Source of the DNA: Halichondria panicea
Lineage: Eukaryota; Porifera; Demospongiae; Suberitida; Halichondriidae
Direction of reading: 5' to 3'
NCBI RefSeq assembly: GCF_963675165.1
Contig: NC_087389.1
Span: 4,028,830 to 4,092,829 of the forward strand
DNA: 64,000 nucleotides
The position numbers and the translations under genes are program-made. Every line of letters begins with the position of its first letter. Position 1 is the stretch's first letter. This document shows positions 22,452-38,030 of this stretch, in pieces. The notes under the pieces are model-generated. The model was not told where the DNA came from. It saw nothing but the letters and a program-made list of their open reading frames with translations, and ran no database searches.

Positions 22452-23323
22452 ATGCTTGTCCTAGCTATAGTGTGCCTGCTTGGAACTTCCTTTCAAGTCC
22501 AAGCCACTCAACTCCAGCCAAAAGAGCTGCAGCTATTCAATGATCTAGCTGGACCAGGGTCATGTGTATTGCTCAACTGTTCCAAGTCACTGCTGAATTG
22601 TCTCCTGCACTCTAGGTGCAGAGAAGCAGCCTTTTGCAATGTCGATTGCATGAACAAAACAGATAATGAGGCGTGCAATCTTCTCTGTGAGCTCACCTAT
22701 GGCACTCAGTACAGTACAGGGAGTTCTTGCAATGCATGAGTGATCACGGCTGTCTACCGAAATCTCCACCAGATGGCAAATGTTTGGCAAATGATACGGA
22801 TTCTATCAAGAATCTAACTAATCTGGCACAAGTGAAGGGGAAATGGTGGATTTTACGAGGGCTTAGATCTAATTGTGGACAAAGAAACTGGCCGGCTGGT
22901 TTCGACTTTTTTCCGTGCCAGCGCGACGAGTTCTTATTTGAGGATGATCAATGGGTGGATCACATCGCATACTGTGGAGGAAAGAACAATACTTGCAGTA
23001 CTCCTCTAATATACACTGTTGCAAACGTCTCCCTCCGAATACCTGGAGTCATGACTCATTATTACACGGACCCACCACTTAGACCTCAAAATGAAGAATG
23101 GAGAGTGTTATCATGGCCCCACCCTGACTGGATGTTGTACATCTACTGTGGGTATACACCTACAGGGCCCTATGCAGGTGGTAGTGTTGTGAGTCGATTG
23201 AACAAGCCCAGGATGGAGGACATACCTGGATATGTGCAGACTGAGTTTAAAGCTACAGCTCAACGTTTTGGGTTTGATTATGATACCATGTGTGTGAGCA
23301 ATGTGACCGAGTGTACAGACTAG
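22452..23323 (+). CDS. Violaxanthin de-epoxidase-like secreted lipocalin, one frameshift
   Basis: An intronless frame opens with a signal peptide (MLVLAIVCLLGTSF). A cysteine-rich domain follows (CSKSLLNCLLHSRC, then CNVDC and CNLLCEL), then CMSDHGCLP and a lipocalin-like domain starting GKWWILRGL, with later DWMLYIYCGY and GPYAGGSVV. Cys-rich domain then lipocalin is the order seen in plant violaxanthin de-epoxidases and VDE-like proteins. The two parts lie in different frames. Homologous sequence changes frame between about 22700 and 22727, consistent with a one-base deletion or a sequencing error in codons after TYG. The C-terminal acidic region of plant enzymes is absent. With no carotenoid cycle expected in a sponge, the role is probably binding a lipid or pigment. 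Assignment rests on remembered motifs. Confidence 0.65.
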
Positions 23324-23487
23324 ATCTAAATGTATTAACTATATAATTTATTGTGAAGGGTATAGATTATTGTGCCCTGGAAGTTAAGGTACATGTATAA
23401 TTATAGCTATGATTATTTCTAATTATACAAGTCATGTATACGCATTTCTAACTGTACAAAGTCAAAGTTCAATGAAAAAGCTCTAAT

Positions 23488-24354
23488 CTAATTGCTACCA
23501 GTTGTCAGTTTTAGTAACCATGGCACCTTCTCTAGTGGAAACCCAGGAATTCCAGGAATTCCAGTGCCAACAGTTTTCTTATACTGCACGTAATCTTCTT
23601 TGAAAAACTGTATCAATGTCTTTTCTTCATCAAAAATTCTCTCATTGAAAAACATCCACGAAGCTGCAGCATATCCGATCAGACTCACAGGATTACATAA
23701 AAGAACTTGAGTGCCGACACTCCAATAGAACCAGCCCACATAAGATGGATGTCGAAATACACTGTACACACCAGAGGTGACTAACTCGTGGGAGTCTCTT
23801 TTTCTGTATTGCACGATATGGGTGAAGTTGGAGGCAGCTGTAAACATTGATATCTTCCGTAATGACTCGCCAAAAACAACCAATAAAGTACCAACTATGC
23901 ACACGATTTTCATGGATTTGAGTTGAGGGAAGAAATAGTACTCTACTCCGTATTCGATCCAGCTTACAACGGCAGCTATGATGTACTCCCTGCTATGATT
24001 GATGAGGAAGGAATTGACACTCAGAGTGTGTGCATTGAATATAGACGTTGTGACGTACTCGGACAAATGAAAGAATGTCAAAGACATTAGGTACACTCCC
24101 AAAAACGCGTAAGATTTTCCGCTCAAAGCAATTAAAATTCCAAACGCAAATACGACTCCAAGAGCGTAAGATACAAGAACAACTTTCACAATGTGTTTGG
24201 AATAGAACAGAGCCAGTAGAGCCAAACAAATCGATTCGACAATGGCAGCGACAAGAGGTTGGACATTCACTGCTAGAACCAGTAGGGAAGACACAGAGAG
24301 GATAAAGCTGGCCACAGCCACACGGCCCTCATACACAGGGAAGTAACGATCCAT
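23488..24354 (-). CDS. ICMT: Protein-S-isoprenylcysteine O-methyltransferase
   Basis: A single intronless frame of 288 residues, close to the usual animal length of about 285. The N-terminal half has several hydrophobic membrane spans. The C-terminal half carries the family signature GVYSVFRHPSYVGWFYWSVG, followed by the acidic NERIFDEEKTL segment and YVQYKKTVGTGIPGIPG. ICMT methylates the carboxyl group of the C-terminal prenylated cysteine of CAAX proteins such as Ras and Rho in the endoplasmic reticulum, using S-adenosylmethionine. Its start lies 234 bases from that of twinfilin on the other strand, and its 3' end converges on the VDE-like gene. Lack of introns in a gene-rich, intron-rich neighbourhood is notable but not unusual. 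Confidence 0.93.
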   Translation of the reverse strand: MDRYFPVYEGRVAVASFILSVSSLLVLAVNVQPLVAAIVESICLALLALFYSKHIVKVVLVSYALGVVFAFGILIALSGKSYAFLGVYLMSLTFFHLSEYVTTSIFNAHTLSVNSFLINHSREYIIAAVVSWIEYGVEYYFFPQLKSMKIVCIVGTLLVVFGESLRKISMFTAASNFTHIVQYRKRDSHELVTSGVYSVFRHPSYVGWFYWSVGTQVLLCNPVSLIGYAAASWMFFNERIFDEEKTLIQFFKEDYVQYKKTVGTGIPGIPGFPLEKVPWLLKLTTGSN

Positions 24355-24588
24355 TACATACAGGGGAGGGTGTCTAGTCTACGTCTAGTCTAGCTAGCTT
24401 TGAGTGAGACAATACGATTCTCTTTCCTTTTTTGCAGACGTCAGCAAAAGTTTGTAATATTAAACTCGTGACTGACTTTTCACCTTTAGGGATACGCCCA
24501 CACTAATCTTGATCATTATTGGCCAGATCAGACCAGAGCTGCAAGAAACAAAGCTCATATAATTAACTAGCTGTGGGAGACTGAAACT
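24355..24588. promoter_or_regulatory. Shared head-to-head promoter, ICMT and twinfilin
   Basis: Only 234 bases separate the ICMT start (minus strand) from the twinfilin start (plus strand), so the promoters must overlap. No TATA box was recognised. Confidence 0.5.
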
Positions 24589-28658
<4,070 letters not shown>

Positions 28659-29116
28659 CTAGCTGTAATTTCTTCCAATATAGCTTCTAAATCTAGTATG
28701 TACGGATTTGTGTGTTTTGAAGTCTTTAGTTTGTCGTTTCACTTAGTTTATGGTTTTTTTTAGTTCTCTTGATTCTGTGAGTTTCATATTTTATTATTTA
28801 TGCTCACAGTAGATGTGTGTGTGAATTGCACTATCTCTGTATAATTATAAGAATTTGTAACAATGTAAGTAGATCTACTACATGTATGCTGAGTGTAGTA
28901 GGCGTGTTTGCGCATGCTCATTGCAATTCTGATTGTTTAATGATCTACTCTGGACTAGGAAGACTAACTCTACCTGATTTGCTCCACTGTACTAGTACTG
29001 CTGTACACTGAGGTGAGCTATTATAGTTATGCAAACTGGGTAGAAAAATAACAACAGTATCTTGAGCAGCCTCTCCTCTTTTTCAATCTTGCAGGAGTTT
29101 AGTAATTTTGTGGTTA
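28659..29116. other. Intergenic, no gene seen
   Basis: Twinfilin 3' UTR and the upstream region of the 2A-like NACHT gene. No clear TATA box or other element was identified. Confidence 0.4.
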
Positions 29117-32100
29117 ATGGATGACCTTCAAACGTGGAGGGCCAGGATTGGGCTCTACTGTGCTAGAATGCACAGAACTCACCGTGGCCCAAACAAGAGC
29201 TGTGGCCTGGACACTTACTCGACCCACGTGCACGGTAGAAAATCCCTCAGTGATGGTGCTAGCGGGGGTGCTTTGTTAGCAATGAGTCTGCTCAGTATTG
29301 CAATAGCAATGTTCTCACTGTTAACTGTGGCAGGAGATATTGAGCTGAACCCTGGCCCTGAGAAGGATACTAATCCACTTGAAGGTGCGACAATGATTGA
29401 TTTATTGATGTGCATGCATGGGGTGCGGCTTTTTAAGATTTGCGAATTATTTAATATGCAGCTCAATTGAGTTCAGTTTCACATCTGCGTGAACTCAAAA
29501 ACAAATTGTGGGATGTAAGAGTGGAATGGTTTCGGCTTGGAGTGGAGCTTGGAATTGCGGTACCGGATCTAGATGCTATCAAAGTGAAGCGTAGAGAAGA
29601 CCCTGATAACTGCTTCACCGATATGCTCTCAGTGTGGCTAAAAAACAGTGATGCTCCAACATGGACAGCTATTCTGAGTGCATTGAGGACAACTGGTACG
29701 AATCGACGACTTGCAGACAAAATAGAAACTGAGCTCAAAGAAGGCAGTGACACAACCCAAACCGACAATGGTGAGAGTATATTCATTGCATTTTTGTACT
29801 GTGTGGGTGTCCAACTGTCCATGCATGTAACCATATTCACAACCATGCATACTTTCAGACGAAATCAGCAGCTCACAACCAGGTCCAGGTGTTCATTTCA
29901 TTTCCTCATTAAAAGAGATAGCACATCTCCCTATATGCAACTGGTATGAAGTGGGGACTGCTTTAAAATTAGATCAATACGACCTTCAGAGCATTCAACA
30001 GAAAAGCACAGGAGACATGGACGTCTGCAAAATACAAATGCTTAAAAAATGGTTTAACTCAAGCACTCAAGTGACATATGAAGATCTAGTAAAGGTTTTG
30101 TTCTCAACTGGCTATGAAAATATGGAGGTTGCTAAAGAAGTTTGCAAGAATCAAGGTACGTGTTGATCATAATTATACCGTATAGCGCGAAATTTTCAAG
30201 GGGCTTAATTTTTGCTGATTTCATGGGTTAGCAATCCTACACGAAAATTAAGTCCACGAAATCAGTTAGAATTATCTGCTATAACGAGCAAAGATTAAAG
30301 GGGTGGCTTCTGGGTAAGCAGTCATTCCACGAACATTGTTCAACGAAATACTTTTAGAGGCCATTCCACGAAATATAAGTGCCTCGAAAATGTCACGCTA
30401 TACAGTAATTAACTGCTCTCATGGGCATGATAATTATATTACTATATGCACTATATACTTGCATGTATGCATGTCATACAGCATGCATGATCATCATTCC
30501 AGTTACCTGTAACCAGTAAGTTTTGCGCTATGTCCACGCATATTTGTGGTCATGCATAAATTATTGCAATGGACTATAGGTATTTCTGCGTCAACAATCA
30601 AAGTGCCTCAACCACTATGTGTGAAGCAATATGTCGAATCTTTAAAAGCTGAGTATTTATGTATGCCTATTCTGAAAAAAGACCCCTGGCCCCCACCTCC
30701 ATGTGAGAAATACTGTGACCTAATTTGGGCAAATTTTACAAATGAAGGAATGAAATTTGGAGATAACATTGCTAAAATGTTCAAAGTAAATACTGGAAAA
30801 TTACGATTTTTAGTCAATGGAATGCCTGGTGTAGGCAAAACTACTTTTTGTAAGCAAATTGCAAAAGAATGGGCAAACGGTGAGATTCTACAAAATTATG
30901 ATATAGTGCTGCTTGTTCAACTTAGAGATCCTCAAAATTCAGGAGCTAAAGCGTATGGAGATTTTTTTTATCACGATGAAGAGCGTATCAAAGAAGAAGT
31001 AGTAAAGCACATAGGTAGACGTTCGGGGAATGGTGTTCTATTTATTTTCGATGGATTTGATGAGCTCAGCAAAAGAGATAGGAACAAGGGATCATTGTTC
31101 TTAGATATCTTTAATGGTAAGAAATTAAAAGAAAGTTCTGTAGTGATTGCTTCACGTCCATATGCATCACAAAACTTGGAATTTTCCAAATATATTGAAT
31201 TGATTGGCTTCGATGATGACCTCATTAAATCATGCATTCAAGAATCAATTGAAGATAAAGCAGAGGCTGAACAGCTCCAAATTAGAATAATTGAAAACGA
31301 TGATCTAAAACATATGTGTACAGTTCCGAACAACCTCGCCATCGTGATATACATATACAAACAGGAGAAGGGGGTGCTGCCTAATACTTTAACCGGACTT
31401 TATTCCAATTTTATCAGCAATACACTACACAGAAATGCTCAACATTTAAAACCTAAAAAACGAGCAAAATATGTACGATCTCTTGAAGAACTGGCATTCA
31501 AAGGACTATCTGAAGACAAGTTAACATTTACAGTTGATGAGATGAGTGTAGAAGAAGGTTCAACTTTGGGTTTGATGACAGCTAGTGAAAGTTACAATAG
31601 TAGTGGGCAGAAAATTGCTTACAACTTTTTGCACCTAACAATTCAAGAATATCTAGCTGCATGTTGGATTGCTAACCTTCCAGGAGGGGAACAAGCACAG
31701 TTCGTAAGGAAAAACTATGATAATAGCCGATTCTATGTAACACTAATATTTTTGGCTGGATCTAGCACTAAATTAATAAATCCAGAGTTTAATGAAGCTC
31801 TACAATTCATTTTTGAAAAAGCATTGAATGACGTATACATTGATGTTACAAGTAAAAATAGACTTAATGACCGAGACAACAATTCGTGGCCTTTCTATAA
31901 CTCTCAAAATTTAGAAACCTTATGTTTACTAGTGTCTCTTCTACATGAAAGGGGGGACTTATCAGCTATAGACAGTAAAAATATGCTATCTGAATCACTT
32001 GATAGGGTACTACTTGTAGACTTGCAACATATACCGAGTAATTACAAACAAAATTTACTTGGAACTTTCATATCAAAGAGTGAGATAATGTGGGAAAGAT

Positions 32101-33590
32101 TAGAAGTAATATTTGACAGCACTAAAGGATATGAGCAGCTCGTTGAATTTGCAAAAGATTCGTATGGCCAAGTACGCCAATTGGGCTTGCACGATTTCTC
32201 ACTTTTAAACTGCAGCAATCTGTTAGAATGTCCAATGTTTGACAAACTGGAATATCTCAGAGTGGATTCCATTTTATACTTCAGAGAAGTTCGTCTTAAT
32301 GATCAAACTCCTAGGTGGGGTGCAGATAATAACCCAAAAGATTGCGATAAGCTCAAAAATCTCCTCAAAAATGGACAACTGAAACACCTTCTTTTACATC
32401 ATATCACACCACTCGAGGCAGATTATATTATCAAGCAATCAGTGACCCCTTATTTGGCAAAATGTATAAGCCTACAAACATTATGCTTGCATTTTGAACG
32501 AAAAATACCGAGTGAGCTTCTACTTGATCTATTTCGAGCTATTCAGTCTAACAGGTCTATTGTAACCCTCAATCTTTCAATTGGGTTTGATACCCTTGCA
32601 ATTGAAACACCAGTCAATCTGCCACAAGCGATAATCATGAATATACCACCAACATCTATCTTTATCAAAGTAAAGGAAAGGCAGAAAATAGTAAAGGCAC
32701 TACGCAAAATGATTGAGAAAAATAACTGTGTACAAAATCTGTCTATAACGCGAACCGAGTCTATTCGAGATAATGTTTTTCACTGGGCAGATGACACATC
32801 AAACTTTATGTCTGCCCTTGCATTCAAATCTACAGTAACAAAGCTTACCATTTCATGTAATCTACTTTATGTTCCTCTATTGGGAAATATACTCAAGCAA
32901 AACAAAACACTGACTTCCCTCACGCTGAATGAAGTCGACTCAATGTATAAAGGTGCACTGAAATCTTCAAGAGGGGTCTTCATTTTTCTAGCACAGGGGT
33001 TGAAACAAAATACAACTCTAAAGAGGCTGTGCCTTAATTCCTCAAAGTTTCATTTTTCTGGTCAATCTTATCCAAAGTGTGAACATTTTGTCGTTGACTA
33101 CTTAGTTTTTATGAATGGAATCGGAGAAGCAGAAATAGATTCAAACAATCCCTTTTTTCATTTACTAAAAGCTATTCGAACCCATTCATCTTTAGAAGAG
33201 TTAGTATTTGACTATTACTCAGACCTTCAACAATTAAAACTTCCGCAGTTACCTAAAGAAGTCCAACAATTTTGTTTATTCTCTGACAAAAATCAGAAAG
33301 CTTTGTTTGACCTACTTCTACACAATAAGTGCTTAAAATCACTCACTATCTCAGGATATAATTTTACTGAGGAACAACTAGGGCAAGCAGCACGAGCTCT
33401 AGTTCTCAATGGCCGTCGAACACATTTGTATATGATGCTAACAGAGAATTTAAGTAAAGATGATACTAAAATGGACGACTTAGTTATCCAAGATGATGGT
33501 AGTGAGATTCCACATTCGGATGCAATACGAGCTCTAGCTATGCTCGATCGAACCAAAGCAAGTATTGATTATGATCCCCAGTTACTAAAG
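29117..33590 (+). CDS. NLR-type receptor: 2A-like leader, two Death domains, NACHT, LRR-like (3' end in gap)
   Basis: Exons 29117-29384, 29462-29770, 29859-30155 and 30580-33590 stay in one frame for about 1,295 residues, until the N-run. Exon 1 encodes WRARIG, a hydrophobic stretch (LLSIAIAMFSLLTV) and the 2A motif AGDIELNPGP (NPGP at residues 78-81). Exon 2 is a Death domain (WFRLGVELGI, TWTAILSALRT). Exon 3 is a second Death-fold unit (WYEVGTALKL, TYEDLVKVL). Exon 4 begins with a PWPPPP segment. It then has Walker A GMPGVGKTT (about residue 372), Walker B LFIFDGFDEL and a helical region, followed by divergent leucine-rich segments (LTSLTLNEV, LKSLTISGYN). NACHT ATPases oligomerise on sensing danger signals and recruit partners through Death folds. 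The 2A site could release the leader during translation. A MITE lies in intron 3. Confidence 0.85.
29330..29359 (+). promoter_or_regulatory. 2A-like ribosome-skipping site
   Basis: The codons read AGDIELNPGP, fitting the 2A consensus DxExNPGP, directly behind a hydrophobic leader of about 20 residues. In known 2A sequences the ribosome fails to link the final Gly and Pro, then continues translation. Here that would separate an 80-residue leader from the receptor. Confidence 0.8.
30178..30405. mobile_element. MITE, CCGTATAGCGCG family, copy 2
   Basis: 228 bases flanked by TA (30176-30177, 30406-30407), in intron 3 of the 2A-like NACHT gene. The same family as 25799-26024, with several substitutions including the right end (CTGTATAGCGTG in complement). 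Confidence 0.8.
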
Positions 33591-33790
33591 NNNNNNNNNN
33601 NNNNNNNNNNNNNNNNNNNNNNNNNNNNNNNNNNNNNNNNNNNNNNNNNNNNNNNNNNNNNNNNNNNNNNNNNNNNNNNNNNNNNNNNNNNNNNNNNNNN
33701 NNNNNNNNNNNNNNNNNNNNNNNNNNNNNNNNNNNNNNNNNNNNNNNNNNNNNNNNNNNNNNNNNNNNNNNNNNNNNNNNNNNNNNNNNN
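33591..33790. other. Assembly gap, 200 Ns
   Basis: Exactly 200 undetermined bases, probably a gap of arbitrary size. It removes the 3' end of the NACHT gene, so its C-terminus and stop are unknown. Confidence 0.98.
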
Positions 33791-34570
33791 GGGCGTGTAC
33801 GTGGATGCCAGTGACATTTGACCTTTGACCCCATTTGCTGTCTGATCATTGATATGCGAGTGACTCAGCAGAAATAATTGCTGTATGGTATGGACATACA
33901 AGCGTTTTGCAACTCCAACTTTGGGGGTTTTATTGTTTAGTTATTGTCCTTACATAATTACTATGTGACTCTCAGCATATCCCCCTACAGAAGAAACGGT
34001 AGGTTGTGTCTGATGATCGATTTTTTTGTCTGTTCTTACCGTTTATCAGACACTAGCACATTTTCAGCTCTTGAAGACTTAGTAGTTGATATTTATCAAT
34101 TCTTTTTTGCATACATTCATAGTAACACATGCTTGATCAGATGGTGCAAAAGAAAATTTTTTATCACTGCTTGTTTCCTCAGAATGAGTGTCTGAACATG
34201 CATTGTGTCTGAATATAGATGCCTTACTCTAGCTATTTGTGAATTTATATATCTATCCAAGACAAAATGAATTGATGCACCCAGAAAAGCCATGTAGAGA
34301 TCTAGATGTATTATTATAGTCAATATTCATAACAATCCTGTTCTTTGCCATATCATAGGATTTTGTACATCTCTGAGTGTTATATGGCAAGCAGAATATA
34401 CGGTCTGTCAGGATTGAAATTACATCTCAGTCTGTGAACTATAACTGCTTTAGTATTGTCAAGTCACTGTTGTATAATAAGTATAGTAGTATAGCAAATT
34501 CACTCACTTTCCGAATTTTTTTGGTAGTTACAAACAATTTCGTTGGCAAGTACTATTAGCGATAGTCGGT
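33791..34570 (+). other. Region behind the gap; upstream region of NLR-A
   Basis: No gene was recognised. TATTGTCAAGTCACTGTTGT at 34454-34473 is identical to a sequence at 46539-46558 before NLR-B, lying 97 and 87 bases before the respective start codons, so it may be a promoter or 5' UTR element. Confidence 0.45.
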
Positions 34571-37500
34571 ATGGAAGCACACGTATTGAGTGAGTTTGTT
34601 GAAGGTCTTAAAGAGGCTTACAGAGAGAGGCTATTTAACATGGAGGAACAATGGCCACCAGTTAGGGGAGATAAGCTGATAAAGTTGCACTTAGTGGAGG
34701 CAGAAAAAGAAGAGGGATTTAGAGCTGGGTTGCCACAACCTGGCGCACCTAATGAAAAGGTCAAACGTACTCCAATTCTCCATGAAAACTTGTTTAAAAT
34801 CAAAGAAGGCAAGAAACCAGAGAAAAAACTTATCGTGGAAGGCAATGCTGGGATTGGTAAAACTACACTATGTACCATGCTTGCTGAAGGGTGGGCAGAG
34901 GGAAATATCCTGACACAATTCGACTGTGTCCTGTTACTTCCCCTCAGGGAACAGTTAGTTAGCTCAGCCTCCTCTCTTACTGACCTCCTGGCTCTTCATC
35001 ATCCCGACGAGATAATTTGTGAGCCTGTTGTTCGTCACTTAAAGAGAATAAGAGGAAAGGGGGTGCTCATCATTGCTGATGGATGGGACGAGCTCAGTGA
35101 AGCAAATCGTTCAAAAGCGTCTTTTCTATACAATCTTTTGTTTGGTCGTCATCTTCCTTTTATTTCTGTTCTCCTCACCTCACGACCTTCTGCTTCAGCT
35201 CCTCTTCATGATCTTCCTTCTGTGGACCGTTTGGTTGAAGTAGTCGGTTTTAATGAAGAGAATATCAAGCAGTACATAGAATCTGAGTTTGATCAATTCC
35301 CAGAGAAAGCTTCTTCTCTTATCGAGCAGCTTGAGAACAACCCAGTCCTTGAGAGTGTGTGTTCTGTACCCCTCAATTGCGCCATTGTTTGTAACTTGTG
35401 GCACACTTTAGATCGAGAGCTTCCTCGTACGCTAACTGAGCTGTACACTCAAATTGTTCTTAACATTATCCTTCGCAATATCAAAAAGAAGTTTCCTGAT
35501 TGTCCGATTGGCCTTAATAGTTTTGATGAGATTCCGAATGATCTACAAGACACCTTCTGGTTGATCTGTGAGTTTGCCTACGAGTGCTTACTACTAGATC
35601 AGCTGGTTTTTTCAGAAGCTGAATTGTCCTCTCGCTTACCTGATGTCGGTGACAAGTTGCAGTGCTTTGGTCTGTTGCAGTCTGCCCGATCACTTCTACC
35701 TGTTGGTCATGGCCTATCTTTTCACTTTGCTCACCTGACCATCCAGGAGTTCATGGCTGCTCTCCATCTTGCTACTCTCCCTAATGAGGAGAAACTGAAA
35801 GTTGTTAAGGCGAGTGCTAGGAGTGTCCGATTTAACATGGTATGGAGGTTTATGTTCGGTCTTGCTAGTAAGCTCTACCGTGAATCTGATAAGGTGATCA
35901 GTTTTAATGATAGTTTGGTGGATCAATTTCTGATGGCTAAAAATCAGGATGTTTTGGCTTTATGTCATGTGGCTTTCGAAGCTTCAGACCCTGACATTGC
36001 ACTAAGAGTTTGTAAAATGTCTGTGCGACATCTATTCCACAGAGGTCTTAGTACTCCCTTCGACTGTGTAGCTGGATTCCATGTTCTTCGTTATGCCGAA
36101 AAATGTGATAATATGGTTATCAGAATATCCTATTGTGCAATTGATGATATGTTGTTGAAGAAACTAACTGACATACTTTCCGATGCGAATGGTCATTTGC
36201 AAGTTCGAGACTTATCCCTCGTGAAGACTAAGGTGTCTGACAAAGGTGTTGCTGATTTATTCAAGAGAGCCTCAGTTGCCTTTACAGCTTTGGATACACT
36301 CCTGTTGTATAAAAATAACTTCACTGGGATAATGTCGATATTCATACACAAGACAAGTACGAGTCTCACGCAACTGGACTTATCCACCAATCCTCTTGGA
36401 GTGTCTGGTATACAGTCATTAGAGACAGCTGTACGGTCTGGTGCCCTTATCAAACTAGAAAGCCTGGGGCTATCTAACACCCTCACTGATGATGCTGACA
36501 TCAATGGGGCTCTGCTGACAACCCTCTTACAGTCTATTTCCTCACACTGTGCTCGACTGTTAGGCTTAGACCTCTCTGTTAATAATCTTGGTTTACCTGG
36601 ATTATGTTCAGTAGTGGAAAACGTTCCATTAGGATTGAATAGTATTGGTTTCTCTGGTTGCTTCCTCACCTCCGCTGACATTGTGATGCTTATCCACTTT
36701 CTCAAGTCGGCTAATGTGATATGTAAGAAGTTGAAATTGTTAAATCTCAGCTCCAATTGCATCGATGATGATGGAGTGATTGCTCTCGCTGAATGTTTAC
36801 CTGAGCGGTTTCCTAGCCTGGTTGGCTTCAATGTCAGTCCCCTGGGTGCTGTTCTTCTCTATGGAAATCCTGTGAGCGAAGAGTTGATACACATGTGCAA
36901 TGACAACTTAAAGGTACTCATTCTATATATAATTTGTCACACTTAAGTTCATTATTAAAATACAGGTCATTGAGGAAACTGCTGTGCTGAATAAGTTTAT
37001 TCCTCAAGAATATGAAGAGGTACATGTAAGTCTCTTTATAAAAGCATGCATATGAGCTGGGCATAATTATAATTTTTGATCTATTAGACGACCGATGTTT
37101 GGGATGTACTACTGTCAGAGATGATTTGCACTATTTGTGATGTAAGTGTGCCATATCTTGTGTAACTGTGCATGTCTGTATAATTATAGCACATTTTGAA
37201 TTGATTAATGTAAATCTCATTCGCTGAGGATTCTGAATCCCACTCCATGCAGGACGACAGATTGGCCAGTCATGTTACAATATTCTTTCCAGACCCATTT
37301 TTCCATAACCCGAATTCATCTAGTGATGAGCCTACCTATTCTACTACGGAGCTGCAGGGTGAGGAAGGTGAAGCAATAATTTGATAAAAGGCTAAGCTAT
37401 ATAGTTATCTGAATCTCTCTTGCAGGGACATACACTCATACTGACTCCGATGTATCAGTTGCTGACTCTAGTAGTGATGAAGTAGCTACACCAACACTCC

Positions 37501-38030
37501 CAACTTCATCTCCTTACTATCAAGCCAGTTCAGGTAGAGCATTAGCCTCGATTCCAAGCCGCGAAGAGAAAGGCTATATATAGTAGATGTGATAAAATTA
37601 ATAATCATTTATGTTGTCACTTTTACATGTAAATGCACTATCATAATGATACACTACTATATAACTAATTGTTCTTCCTCCTCCTATTCAGTTCCTCCAG
37701 AGTTGACTCTCAGTGTCCTGGACAAGGAGCTCAAGACACTCACAAAACCGATAAAGTTTGGGGTCAGTTTGGGCATTCCTCAACACATACTGGAGGTCAT
37801 CCAGCAAGACAATCGATTTAGTAAGATACATTGAAGATTCTTATAGTCTTTAGGGTTCACATTAATTTTCCCATGCAGATACTGAAGGTCAAAAGATTGC
37901 CCTGTTCCAGTTCATTGCCAAGAACTACAAGAGTCTACGAATAACTTGGAGCATTATTGCCGACGCTCTCCATGACATTGATTATGGGGACTTGTCATCA
38001 ATTGTTCGGAGAAAATACTGCACGATATAG
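34571..38030 (+). CDS. NLR-A: NACHT-LRR receptor with C-terminal Death-fold domain
   Basis: Seven exons (34571-36913, 36966-37019, 37088-37141, 37253-37358, 37426-37533, 37692-37820, 37879-38030) give 981 residues. The N-terminus (LSEFVEGLKEAYRER, EEQWPPVRGDKL) is a conserved pre-NACHT segment. Walker A GNAGIGKTT is at 91-99 and Walker B VLIIADGWDEL at 165-175, followed by the sensor region (LLTSRPSAS). Residues from about 470 carry ribonuclease-inhibitor-type LRRs (LTQLDLSTNPLGVSG, LLGLDLSVNNLGLPG). Four short exons encode a Ser/acidic linker (NSSSDEPT). The last two encode a Death-fold domain (LTLSVLDKELKTL, TWSIIADALHDIDYGDL). The protein is likely a cytoplasmic sensor. The Death fold sits at the C-terminus rather than the N-terminus. 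The ATG at 34571 aligns with the starts of NLR-B and NLR-C. Confidence 0.9.

Noticed and set aside
36193-36831. 212-codon minus-strand frame inside NLR-A
   Set aside because: Antisense shadow of the LRR region. Similar shadows occur at the same place in NLR-B and NLR-C.
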